Position numbers and translations under genes: made by a program. The notes beneath the pieces are model-generated. The model was not told the origin of the DNA. It searched no databases and saw only the letters and a list, made by a program, of their open reading frames with translations. Positions 21,784 through 27,129 of a DNA stretch of 27,129 bases are shown here, one piece after another. The stretch covers positions 1 to 27,129 of the IMG/VR virus record IMGVR_UViG_3300025617_000090. One strand, 5' to 3'. Origin of the DNA: a virus. Numbering within the stretch: the stretch's first letter is position 1; the number at the start of each line of letters is the position of its first letter.

Positions 21784-21970
21784 CGACAGCCTCCTTCAAC
21801 CATTCAGCCAAAACATTCACATCATCAAAGTGAACCTCCTCGGCAACCGATAAGAGATGTTTTCGCTTAGCCAATATCGAAGCACGATAGCGCCGCGCAT
21901 CGCAGACGCAAGAATCGTCCTCACAAGTTCGGTCAATGCTGATTTCTATCGAATAATTGACGTCAGACAT
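21770..21970 (-). CDS. Small hypothetical protein
   Basis: This 66-residue protein starts MSDVNYSIEISIDRTCEDDS and has C-x-x-x-x-C-x-C near residue 16-23 and a C-terminal Cys. It overlaps the winged-helix gene at TGATG and the exonuclease start by 14 nt, showing compact operon packing. Function unknown. Confidence 0.6.
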   Translation of the reverse strand: MSDVNYSIEISIDRTCEDDSCVCDARRYRASILAKRKHLLSVAEEVHFDDVNVLAEWLKEAVDAWC

Positions 21971-22293
21971 CAGCGGCCTCCAAACAGACGCTCGCGAAGA
22001 CCTCGGCTAGTGACTTCCCAGACGATCGCTTTCCGACCGCTAGGCGTAGTAGTACGCTTACCAGAGTCGCGGACCATCTTGCGTTCCACGAGCTCAGCGC
22101 GGCGGGAACGGATACCGGACTCCGAGGCGTAAGGAGCCTTCTTATACTTACGATAAGCCTCAATCAGTTCGTGATCCGCCCTTTCCCGCTGCAAAGAACG
22201 CAGAATGAACAACTGTGTTTCAGTCACGTTCCGGACGCTCTCGGCGGCTAGGTCGCTGGTGACGGGGTCAGTATTTCTTGCTTTAGGCATCAT
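21970..22293 (-). CDS. Winged-helix DNA-binding protein
   Basis: This 107-residue protein reads as a compact winged helix: NTDPVTSDLAAESVRNVTET, then DHELIEAYRKYKK, SESGIRSRRAELVERKMVRD and a wing TTTPSGRKAIVWEVT. The D-P-x-T-S-x-x-A-A and S-G-I-R-x-R-R-A-E-L-V motifs are common in small phage regulators in recombination operons. AAGGAGGG lies before ATG 22293. It is the first gene of the recombination set and could regulate the early operon or act at DNA ends. Confidence 0.78.
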   Translation of the reverse strand: MMPKARNTDPVTSDLAAESVRNVTETQLFILRSLQRERADHELIEAYRKYKKAPYASESGIRSRRAELVERKMVRDSGKRTTTPSGRKAIVWEVTSRGLRERLFGGR

Positions 22294-22301
22294 GCCCTCC
22301 T

Positions 22302-22415
22302 TTATCCTGCAAACACGATCGTAACGAAGACCACCGACATGAAGATCGCCGAACGCGTTGTGGACGCGCCCAACCAGTCGCCGAAAGTCAATAAGTAGTG
22401 AATAACCATCGTCAT
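22302..22415 (-). CDS. Tiny membrane protein
   Basis: This 37-residue frame, MTMVIHYLLTFGDWLGASTT then RSAIFMSVVFVTIVFAG, has one good membrane span at its C-terminus. Its ATG overlaps the stop of the preceding gene (ATGA), so translation is probably coupled, and it fills an otherwise empty gap exactly. Function unknown. Confidence 0.6.
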   Translation of the reverse strand: MTMVIHYLLTFGDWLGASTTRSAIFMSVVFVTIVFAG

Positions 22416-22624
22416 GATGTCACCGCCAACAAGGTCACGATCGCACCGAGCGCGAAACTTAGCATCACGACAGCGAACATAATCACCATATCGAACCTGA
22501 TGACGCTCGATCGAGCCGGGCGACGATAGGTTTCCCGCCGCCTAGCAGTCTTCTGACGACGCGTAACATACCGATCCGGTTCTTCAACCTGGCGGCTTAT
22601 TTCTAGTTGATTGTAGTATCCCAT
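22412..22624 (-). CDS. Small single-span membrane protein, first leftward early gene
   Basis: This 70-residue protein has a very basic N-terminal half (YVTRRQKTARRRETYRRPAR) and one C-terminal membrane span (MVIMFAVVMLSFALGAIVTL). The positive half would stay in the cytoplasm. GGAGGGC lies 4 nt before ATG 22624. It opens the leftward early operon next to the divergent control region. It might act on the host membrane early in infection, which is inference. Confidence 0.7.
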   Translation of the reverse strand: MGYYNQLEISRQVEEPDRYVTRRQKTARRRETYRRPARSSVIRFDMVIMFAVVMLSFALGAIVTLLAVTS

Positions 22625-22751
22625 TTTGCCCTCCTACGGTTTGGGTATAACCCAACCCTAAGTGATTTTCATAGAAATGTTTGGGTTTCCGTATACTTTT
22701 TTCTAGAATACCGGTAGCCTTATTCTTAACGAACCCTAGAAGGAGGGAACT
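22625..22751. promoter_or_regulatory. Divergent early control region
   Basis: This 127-nt gap lies between leftward and rightward early genes. It contains the palindrome TTGGGTATAACCCAA (22641-22655), a half-site TTGGGTTT (22681-22688), TATACT (22692-22697), TAGAAT (22704-22709) preceded by TTGGGT with exactly 17 nt spacing, and TACCGGTA (22709-22716). AAGGAGGGA (22738-22746) is the rightward ribosome site. The 59-residue helix-turn-helix protein at the end of the rightward group is a candidate ligand for the palindrome. Confidence 0.6.
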
Positions 22752-22886
22752 ATGTCCGAAATACAACTAACCTACAGGCGAATGACTGCTATGCCGGTCT
22801 GCGTTGAGTGCCGCCGCTGGTTCGACATCACCGATGAAGAACAAGCTAACGAGTGGTACTACGGTCACGATTGCGAGGCGATCTAA
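22752..22886 (+). CDS. Small Cys/His-rich protein
   Basis: This 44-residue protein starts MSEIQLTYRRMTAMPVCVEC and ends GHDCEAI. C17-x-x-C20 and H39-x-C41 can bind one zinc ion. A strong AAGGAGGGA lies 5 nt before ATG 22752. Its TAA overlaps the next ATG (TAATG), so the two are coupled. Tiny zinc proteins in early operons often bind host enzymes; the function here is not known. Confidence 0.65.
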   Translation: MSEIQLTYRRMTAMPVCVECRRWFDITDEEQANEWYYGHDCEAI

Positions 22887-23170
22887 TGCCCACGCAATAT
22901 CAACTGTTGGATAACCCGCCAGCATACGCCGAGGCGGTCGCTAAGCTCTGGTCCTGGTCAGAGAACTACGAGTTCCCCTCACCCAGCAGCGTCTTCCTAG
23001 ACCTAACTGGTTACACCCAAGAACATATGGGGGAGCCGCTTTGCTCTATGGCTCAAGTCCCACAGATTTTGGGCTATATGGAGATGGATATGTTGGCTAA
23101 CGCCCTTCGGGAATACGCCGATCGTCCGCAAGACGTTATGAACTACGTCGAGTCACTACTGTTCGCTTAG
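22886..23170 (+). CDS. Hypothetical early protein
   Basis: This 94-residue protein starts MPTQYQLLDNPPAYAEAVAK at ATG 22886, chosen because it overlaps the previous stop; an earlier in-frame ATG at 22853 lies inside the previous gene. Later segments include YEFPSPSSVFLDLTGYTQEH and MLANALREYADRPQDVMNYV. It is soluble and helical with no known motif that I recognise. Confidence 0.7.
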   Translation: MPTQYQLLDNPPAYAEAVAKLWSWSENYEFPSPSSVFLDLTGYTQEHMGEPLCSMAQVPQILGYMEMDMLANALREYADRPQDVMNYVESLLFA

Positions 23171-23186
23171 GAAGGGAATAGAGCTC

Positions 23187-23351
23187 GTGAAAATATATCA
23201 ACCAGCGCCTTACGTCGAGACCGAGGACGGTTACGACTGGTGTGAGAGTTGCGGATACTTGGAGAAAGTAGCCGCGACGATCAGCCCGGACGGTATAGAG
23301 CCGTTAGGAGCGATATGCGCCGAATGTGATAAAGAGTTAGGAGGTAACTGA
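23187..23351 (+). CDS. Small zinc-ribbon protein
   Basis: This 54-residue protein from GTG 23187 has CESC (residues 19-22) and CAEC (43-46), a two-pair zinc ribbon. AGGAAGGG lies about 9-10 nt before the start. Its TGA overlaps the next ATG (TGATG). It probably binds nucleic acid or protein; role unknown. Confidence 0.68.
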   Translation: MKIYQPAPYVETEDGYDWCESCGYLEKVAATISPDGIEPLGAICAECDKELGGN

Positions 23352-23530
23352 TGGAAACGACATTGAAGAGATTAGCCGAGGAGCGGAACACCGTACTTCG
23401 CGAACTCAATAAGAACACGATCGCGATGAGGCACGCCGCCGCCGAAGCAAAACGATTTGGTTGGAAAGCGCCGACGATCGCCAAACACTTAGGCGTTACT
23501 AAACGGACCGTCTATCTTTGGAACAAATAA
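23351..23530 (+). CDS. Small helix-turn-helix protein
   Basis: This 59-residue protein has a helical N-terminus (METTLKRLAEERNTVLRELN) and a clear C-terminal helix-turn-helix, APTIAKHLGVTKRTVYLWNK, similar to those of resolvases and small transcription factors. AGGAGGT lies just before ATG 23351. It is the last gene of the rightward group and a good candidate regulator of the divergent region upstream. Confidence 0.78.
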   Translation: METTLKRLAEERNTVLRELNKNTIAMRHAAAEAKRFGWKAPTIAKHLGVTKRTVYLWNK

Positions 23531-23542
23531 TCGCATAAAGAA

Positions 23543-23584
23543 ACCCCACCCAGGCTAGAGAAAGGAGGGAAGCCTGAGTGGGGT
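23543..23584. terminator. Strong bidirectional terminator hairpin
   Basis: Arms ACCCCACCCAGGCT and AGCCTGAGTGGGGT pair over 14 positions with one C/A mismatch, around a 14-nt purine loop. The plus side is followed by AATTCTTTATT and the minus side by TTCTTTATG, so both converging transcripts, the rightward early group and the lysis cassette, could end here. Confidence 0.85.
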
Positions 23585-23590
23585 AATTCT

Positions 23591-23680
23591 TTATTGGCAA
23601 CTATCGCAGTTTAGTGTATCCATCGGGTCGATCGGGCAAATGAAACCTTCGATCTCCTCCATTAGGTCGATGTCAGCCAT
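23591..23680 (-). CDS. Tiny Cys-containing protein at the end of the lysis cassette
   Basis: This 29-residue frame starts MADIDLMEEIEGFICPIDPM and ends TLNCDSCQ. Its ATG overlaps the holin stop (TGATG), and its TAA lies just before the shared terminator. Three Cys residues, including C-x-x-C, could bind a metal or form disulphides. Real status rests on the exact start overlap and position. Confidence 0.5.
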   Translation of the reverse strand: MADIDLMEEIEGFICPIDPMDTLNCDSCQ

Positions 23681-23880
23681 CACTCGCGCCCTTTATCGTA
23701 CTGCAACACGGAGGTCAGCAATGACATAATACCGGCGAGCGCAGCAACGGAAGCGACGTTCAGCCAGTCTACATCCATAAGACCGGTAGCGCCCACACCG
23801 ATCGTCGCGATCGCTACCTGAGCGACCGTCTTCAACGCTCTCTCCGCCGCGTAATTCCAATAAGCCAACAATTTATCCAT
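23680..23880 (-). CDS. Holin, r1t-like
   Basis: This 66-residue protein starts MDKLLAYWNYAAERALKTVA and continues QVAIATIGVGATGLMDVDWL and VASVAALAGIMSLLTSVLQY. The R-A-x-K-T-x-A-Q, D-W-x-x-V and S-L-L-T-S motifs are those of the r1t holin family, which forms membrane holes to release the endolysin. There are two membrane spans. ATG 23880 has GAGGAG 9 nt upstream; longer frames add only implausible residues. It overlaps the preceding gene by 8 nt. Confidence 0.82.
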   Translation of the reverse strand: MDKLLAYWNYAAERALKTVAQVAIATIGVGATGLMDVDWLNVASVAALAGIMSLLTSVLQYDKGRE

Positions 23881-24100
23881 CAGGGTTGCTCCTCTTCTGT
23901 AAGTGATCATCAGCGACGGCACCGCCAATATAAGACCCGAGCACCAGCGTAATCAAAGCGACACCACCGGTGATAAGTTCCGAAGCACCCATTCTATCGC
24001 CCCAAACAGCCAAAGAACCGAAAGCGATCATAACCGCACCGATACCCCAAGAAGCGGCGATATACCTTCTACGAATCTTCCAGTTAGCTTGCGACCTCAT
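23873..24100 (-). CDS. Two-span membrane protein of the lysis cassette
   Basis: This 75-residue protein has two hydrophobic spans (YIAASWGIGAVMIAFGSLAV and LITGGVALITLVLGSYIGGA) and a polar C-terminus (DDHLQKRSNPDG). The Y-I-G-G-A end of the second span is common in small phage membrane proteins beside holins. ATG 24100 overlaps the previous TGA (ATGA). It may be a second holin or an antiholin. Confidence 0.7.
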   Translation of the reverse strand: MRSQANWKIRRRYIAASWGIGAVMIAFGSLAVWGDRMGASELITGGVALITLVLGSYIGGAVADDHLQKRSNPDG

Positions 24101-24333
24101 CGTGTCAGCACCGCCACCAAAGGGGAAACTACGGCGGCGAGGAAACCGAAACCGCCGATCGCCTGCCACATGCGCATCTCAAGTTTCCTAATGCGTGCCT
24201 CGTGATCCTCAATTTTGTCTTCCGAGTCGGGTAGGGCGTTAGCGATCTTTTCAAGCAAGCGACCTTGCCGTTGCACCTCAGCGTAAATATCGCGCATAGA
24301 AACCCTCACGGCTCCAGTTTCTTCTTCAGCCAT
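24097..24333 (-). CDS. XhlA-like lysis protein with coiled coil and membrane anchor
   Basis: This 78-residue protein has a soluble coiled coil (VSMRDIYAEVQRQGRLLEKI and DKIEDHEARIRKLEMRMWQA) followed by one C-terminal membrane span (IGGFGFLAAVVSPLVAVL). This layout matches hemolysin XhlA-like and similar lysis-accessory proteins. ATG 24333 overlaps the peptidase stop by 8 nt. Confidence 0.68.
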   Translation of the reverse strand: MAEEETGAVRVSMRDIYAEVQRQGRLLEKIANALPDSEDKIEDHEARIRKLEMRMWQAIGGFGFLAAVVSPLVAVLTR

Positions 24334-24862
24334 AGCGCAGCGCCCTCCGAATGTCAAAGAAACGACGCAGGCGAGCACTCATCGGCTTCACGACGCGCGG
24401 CGGGACAAGCTTCTCAACTGTCACCGGCTCGTCAATCAAAATCCCAGGCTCAGCCTCGAAGTAAGGTATCGGGTCTACAGTCTGCCCCCAAGTCCTTGTG
24501 GGATGGCGAACCTCGAAATGGAGGTGTGGCCCAGTAGAAGCACCCGTGTTACCCGACCGAGCAACCCGCTCCCCGCGCTCCACCCGCGTGCCCTTGTTCA
24601 GGTGTGACGCTTCCCGCAAATGGTAGTAGACCGTGAAGAGCTCGTCGTCGTGGCCGAGAATGAGGGTGTATCCGCCAGAAGCGCCAGAACCCTTATGCAC
24701 CACAACCCCATCAGCGGGTGCGGTCAAAGGTGTCCCCGTAGGCATGGCAACATCGATGCCGTGATGGAACTTCCGTTTCCCTGTAATCGGGTGAACCCGC
24801 CACCCGTAAGGGCTACGAGCGTTCACAGTGTACCCTTCAGGCCAGGGCTCAGAAAGGCGCAC
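24326..24862 (-). CDS. M23 metallopeptidase endolysin
   Basis: This 178-residue enzyme carries the LytM/M23 motifs: HHGIDVAMPTGT (H-x-x-x-D), YYHLREASHLNKGTRVERGE and TGPHLHFEVR (H-x-H). The preceding YGWRVHPITGKRKFHHG is also standard. It should cut peptide cross-links in the cell wall to release phage. GTG 24862 is chosen since it follows the upstream stop and leaves no implausible N-terminus; a longer frame overlaps the neighbour by 35 nt. There is no signal peptide or separate wall-binding domain. Given the position after tail genes, a tail-tip role is the alternative. Confidence 0.85.
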   Translation of the reverse strand: MRLSEPWPEGYTVNARSPYGWRVHPITGKRKFHHGIDVAMPTGTPLTAPADGVVVHKGSGASGGYTLILGHDDELFTVYYHLREASHLNKGTRVERGERVARSGNTGASTGPHLHFEVRHPTRTWGQTVDPIPYFEAEPGILIDEPVTVEKLVPPRVVKPMSARLRRFFDIRRALRYG

Positions 24863-24866
24863 CGAT

Positions 24867-25130
24867 CTAAGCTTCCAGGCCGAACGCAGCCTGCACTTCA
24901 TCCACAGTCAAACCCAAAGCCTGCAACTTCAAAACCGCGGAAGCCCTAGCCTCATCACGCACCTGCTTCTCAGCCAACTCCTCAGCCTCAACCTCAGAAA
25001 TCAAACCCTCAAGCTTTTTCCGTGAAGGCTTAGGACTATCGGACAACCACTCCAAACCTTCATAATCGTCACCACGGAGAACCCACTCATCGTGCAAGTA
25101 CCGCGTCGAAAGAACTTTGCGAATAGTCAT
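24867..25130 (-). CDS. Tail-fibre-associated small protein
   Basis: This 87-residue protein begins MTIRKVLSTRYLHDEWVLRG and ends SAVLKLQALGLTVDEVQAAF plus GLEA. The C-terminal pattern A-x-x-K-L-x-A-L-G-L-T-x-D-E-V/I is frequent in small proteins that follow fibre genes. It overlaps the fibre stop. It may be a fibre chaperone or tail accessory; no exact role is known. Confidence 0.65.
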   Translation of the reverse strand: MTIRKVLSTRYLHDEWVLRGDDYEGLEWLSDSPKPSRKKLEGLISEVEAEELAEKQVRDEARASAVLKLQALGLTVDEVQAAFGLEA

Positions 25131-25765
25131 TACGCCCCGATTTCCATAAGAGTAATTGTTGACAGGGAACCACTGTTGAACTCTGCCGTACCCGAACCAT
25201 TTGTTGCAGCGAACTGAACCTTATACACCACAGCAGAAGTCGTGGCTGGTGAATACAACTGTGTATGGGAAACAGAACCCACACGGTTCCTGTCCGAATT
25301 GTCAGTGAAAGCTACGTTTCCCGCAAATTGAGAAATAAACTCAGAACCATCCTGTAACAACTTGAACGCAATCCCATCATTCCCACCCGACTTGCCTGCG
25401 TTACCCATCGCCACAATGACCAAAACCTTACTGTCAGCGGCTGTCGGCGCGATCGTTGCCGTCAATCCCGTATCCTGAAACGTGGTCGAAGTGGTCGTCG
25501 CAGTACCAATGTCATAAGCCCAAACAACCTGCTTCACTTTGCCCTGCTCGCCACCAACCTCAACCCAGGAAGAACCATTCCAAAACTCAATCGTGTCCGC
25601 ATCCTCACGGTACGTTGTCATCCCCTCAGAAGGTGAAGAAATTGCTGCACTACGGGCAGAACTATCATCAAACACCATGATGCTCTGGTCAACAGCGTAA
25701 CCCTGCAAATCCGCGGCGGTAAGAATCTCACCCGAAGCGAAAACTTTTCTACCTAGACCAGCCAC
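25130..25765 (-). CDS. Tail fibre or tip protein
   Basis: This 211-residue protein starts with MAGLGRKVFASGEILTAADL, a common fibre opening, followed by QGYAVDQSIMVFDDSSARSA and TIEFWNGSSWVEVGG, a head-binding-type segment. The remaining 130 residues are beta-rich (TTSTTFQDTGLTATIAP, SVSHTQLYSPATTSAVVYKV), a jelly-roll-like tip. It would bind host surface sugars or protein. It follows the minor tail gene by 15 nt. Confidence 0.75.
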   Translation of the reverse strand: MAGLGRKVFASGEILTAADLQGYAVDQSIMVFDDSSARSAAISSPSEGMTTYREDADTIEFWNGSSWVEVGGEQGKVKQVVWAYDIGTATTTSTTFQDTGLTATIAPTAADSKVLVIVAMGNAGKSGGNDGIAFKLLQDGSEFISQFAGNVAFTDNSDRNRVGSVSHTQLYSPATTSAVVYKVQFAATNGSGTAEFNSGSLSTITLMEIGA

Positions 25766-25780
25766 AAAGAACTCCTCATA

Positions 25781-27058
25781 TTAGTAGCCGAGAACACCGG
25801 CATCATCATCAAGTTTACCAAAGAAAGCATCATCTAAAACGAAGAAACTCAAGCCGAGCGCCTCAAAACTGATCGTCACACTATGCGATTCAATACCGAC
25901 CTGGTGGGCCAACCCAATAATTTTGTTCCGCAACGATATGGGTGAACCAACCTGGTTTGGTGTGAACGTGACATCAGCTTGTTGTCCAAGCTCCAAAGAC
26001 AACACATCCGCTCGTTGCTGTGTCGTCAGATCCCTCAAGTTCACGGTAATGTTCTCCACCCGATATTCTGGTTCTTTGTATTTTTGCAGGATGTAGTCAG
26101 CCAAAGACTGAAGCGACCCACTCGCCAAGAACGTGTCTGTCGAACTTGCGGTCACACCATACTTCAGTTGGGAAACCAGATCGCTTGCCACAGCGGTGCC
26201 CTCACTTGAGGTGATAGTGACCTGGTTGGTGAGAAGTTCCGTACCGTACACGATAGAAATGTTGTCGTAAGAGATACCGGAACCGTCATCAGTGAACTGG
26301 AGGGCATCCCCCACGGGTTGCAACAGTCTTTCACGGAAAGAAACATCCCCTTGTTTGCTAATGAACAGCAGCCCAGCTTCGGAAGCTTCCACCTCTTGAA
26401 AGTAAGCCAACACATTCCCGCCACCCGTACCAGCGGCAAGGACAGCGTTCCCAGTATCAAGGTCACGCTTATCTTCAGGCCAGGGGATCGTCAGCCGGCT
26501 CAAAATAAGGTTAATTCTGAAACCGGAAAACTGTTCAAACACAGCGGCTTCGTCAACGGTTTCCCTGGCGAAGAAAGAGAACGCATCTGAAGCGGCAATG
26601 CTGGCAACAGATTCCCCACCTAACCCGTAATCGAAGTTCCAGTCGTCAATCGTGCCGGTGAATGCGGGGATCCCGTCAACGAAAATGCGGGTTTGTTTCC
26701 TCGGCAATGTGTAACGGATTAGGTCGGAGGTTTCGTTGAGGGGGTCGAACCGTCTGTCCTCGTTGCGGAACGCCACGTTGAGGCTTCCCGCGTTGGTGCG
26801 TTGAAGGTCGCGTGAACGTCCTCTGTTGGTGGATACTTGTGTGGTGTCGGAGGTGACGTCAATGTATTCGATTTCGCCGGTGAGTTCTCCGACCCCGAGG
26901 ACACCTAGTTCGGGGTCGCCTAGGGTGAACCCGTTGAGGAACCCTAGTTCGATGCGGGTTGAAACGTCATAGTTTCCGAGCCAGGTGTCGTCGAGGGTTG
27001 CCCAAGTGTCGTTGAGGTTTTCCCAGGTGAACGCTGGCGGTGTTTCGGTGAATGGCAT
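25781..27058 (-). CDS. Minor tail protein
   Basis: This 425-residue protein has the DTTQVSTNRGRSRDLQRTNA and GSLNVAFRNEDRRFDPLNET segments, typical of minor tail proteins of phages from actinobacteria, then LPRKQTRIFVDGIPAFTGTI and a baseplate-hub-like beta domain. The C-terminal part (VENITVNLRDLTTQQRADVL, GLAHQVGIESHSVTISFEAL) resembles tail-tip hub ends. It probably forms part of the tail tip that holds the fibres. Its ATG overlaps the preceding TAA. Confidence 0.8.
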   Translation of the reverse strand: MPFTETPPAFTWENLNDTWATLDDTWLGNYDVSTRIELGFLNGFTLGDPELGVLGVGELTGEIEYIDVTSDTTQVSTNRGRSRDLQRTNAGSLNVAFRNEDRRFDPLNETSDLIRYTLPRKQTRIFVDGIPAFTGTIDDWNFDYGLGGESVASIAASDAFSFFARETVDEAAVFEQFSGFRINLILSRLTIPWPEDKRDLDTGNAVLAAGTGGGNVLAYFQEVEASEAGLLFISKQGDVSFRERLLQPVGDALQFTDDGSGISYDNISIVYGTELLTNQVTITSSEGTAVASDLVSQLKYGVTASSTDTFLASGSLQSLADYILQKYKEPEYRVENITVNLRDLTTQQRADVLSLELGQQADVTFTPNQVGSPISLRNKIIGLAHQVGIESHSVTISFEALGLSFFVLDDAFFGKLDDDAGVLGY

Positions 27059-27060
27059 TA

Positions 27061-27129
27061 CGGTTGTTCTAGTTGTGTTGGTTCGTTACCCTCAGCAACC
27101 CATTCATCGGAGTCATAAACAGGGCGGTT
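27061..27129 (-). CDS. C-terminal end of a tail gene cut by the window edge
   Basis: Only 22 residues plus stop are visible, ending GNEPTQLEQP. The TAA overlaps the minor tail ATG (TAATG), so this is the upstream gene in the tail operon. It is too short to identify. It does not continue in frame from the gene at position 1. Confidence 0.55.

Noticed and set aside
1-27129. Possibility that the window is a complete circular genome
   Set aside because: Joining the ends breaks the fibre gene after five codons and leaves the last tail gene without a start.

Overview
This window is most of the genome of a tailed phage with a long, flexible (siphovirus-type) tail. The family content supports this directly: HK97-type portal, prohead protease and capsid protein, a terminase pair, a tape measure, a tail-assembly chaperone with a frameshift site, an M23 peptidase with holin-like proteins, and a small recombination and replication set. 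No integrase, repressor/Cro pair, tRNA or rRNA gene, CRISPR array or insertion sequence was seen, so the phage looks virulent. The host is not certain. Several -10-like boxes (TANNNT) lie 6-8 nt before start codons, which suggests leaderless mRNAs, and the gene set resembles phages of aquatic actinobacteria. Against this, the 8-mer GCGATCGC, best known as HIP1 of cyanobacteria, occurs at least 13 times.

Almost all genes are on the minus strand, so the map reads from high to low coordinates. From 27129 to about 23590 lie distal tail genes, a fibre and the lysis cassette. From 22624 to 15308 lies the early block: a winged-helix protein, YqaJ exonuclease, a Rad52/Erf-like annealing protein, RusA resolvase, HNH proteins, a replication-organizer protein, an SSB-like protein and a metallophosphoesterase. 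From 15121 to 12938 lies a ParB-like protein, a TET/JBP-like 2-oxoglutarate dioxygenase and a P-loop kinase, interpreted here as a DNA base hypermodification cassette. From 12941 to 1 lie terminase, portal, protease, capsid, connectors, tail tube, chaperones, tape measure and a truncated fibre.

Two small islands run on the plus strand. One (22752-23530) is four tiny genes: two Cys-rich proteins, one unknown and one helix-turn-helix protein, closed by a strong hairpin. The other (6999-7410) is two unknown genes placed inside the head operon. The upstream regions of both islands share the words GTATACTT and TACCGGTA, so they may be controlled together.

The recombination genes fit a recombination-dependent replication strategy: exonuclease, annealing protein and SSB make and pair ends, and RusA resolves junctions. 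The ParB/TET/kinase group would act on replicated DNA just before packaging, and the kinase gene overlaps the small terminase gene. Both window ends cut through tail genes and do not join into a sensible gene, so this is a contig linearised inside the tail module with some sequence missing.
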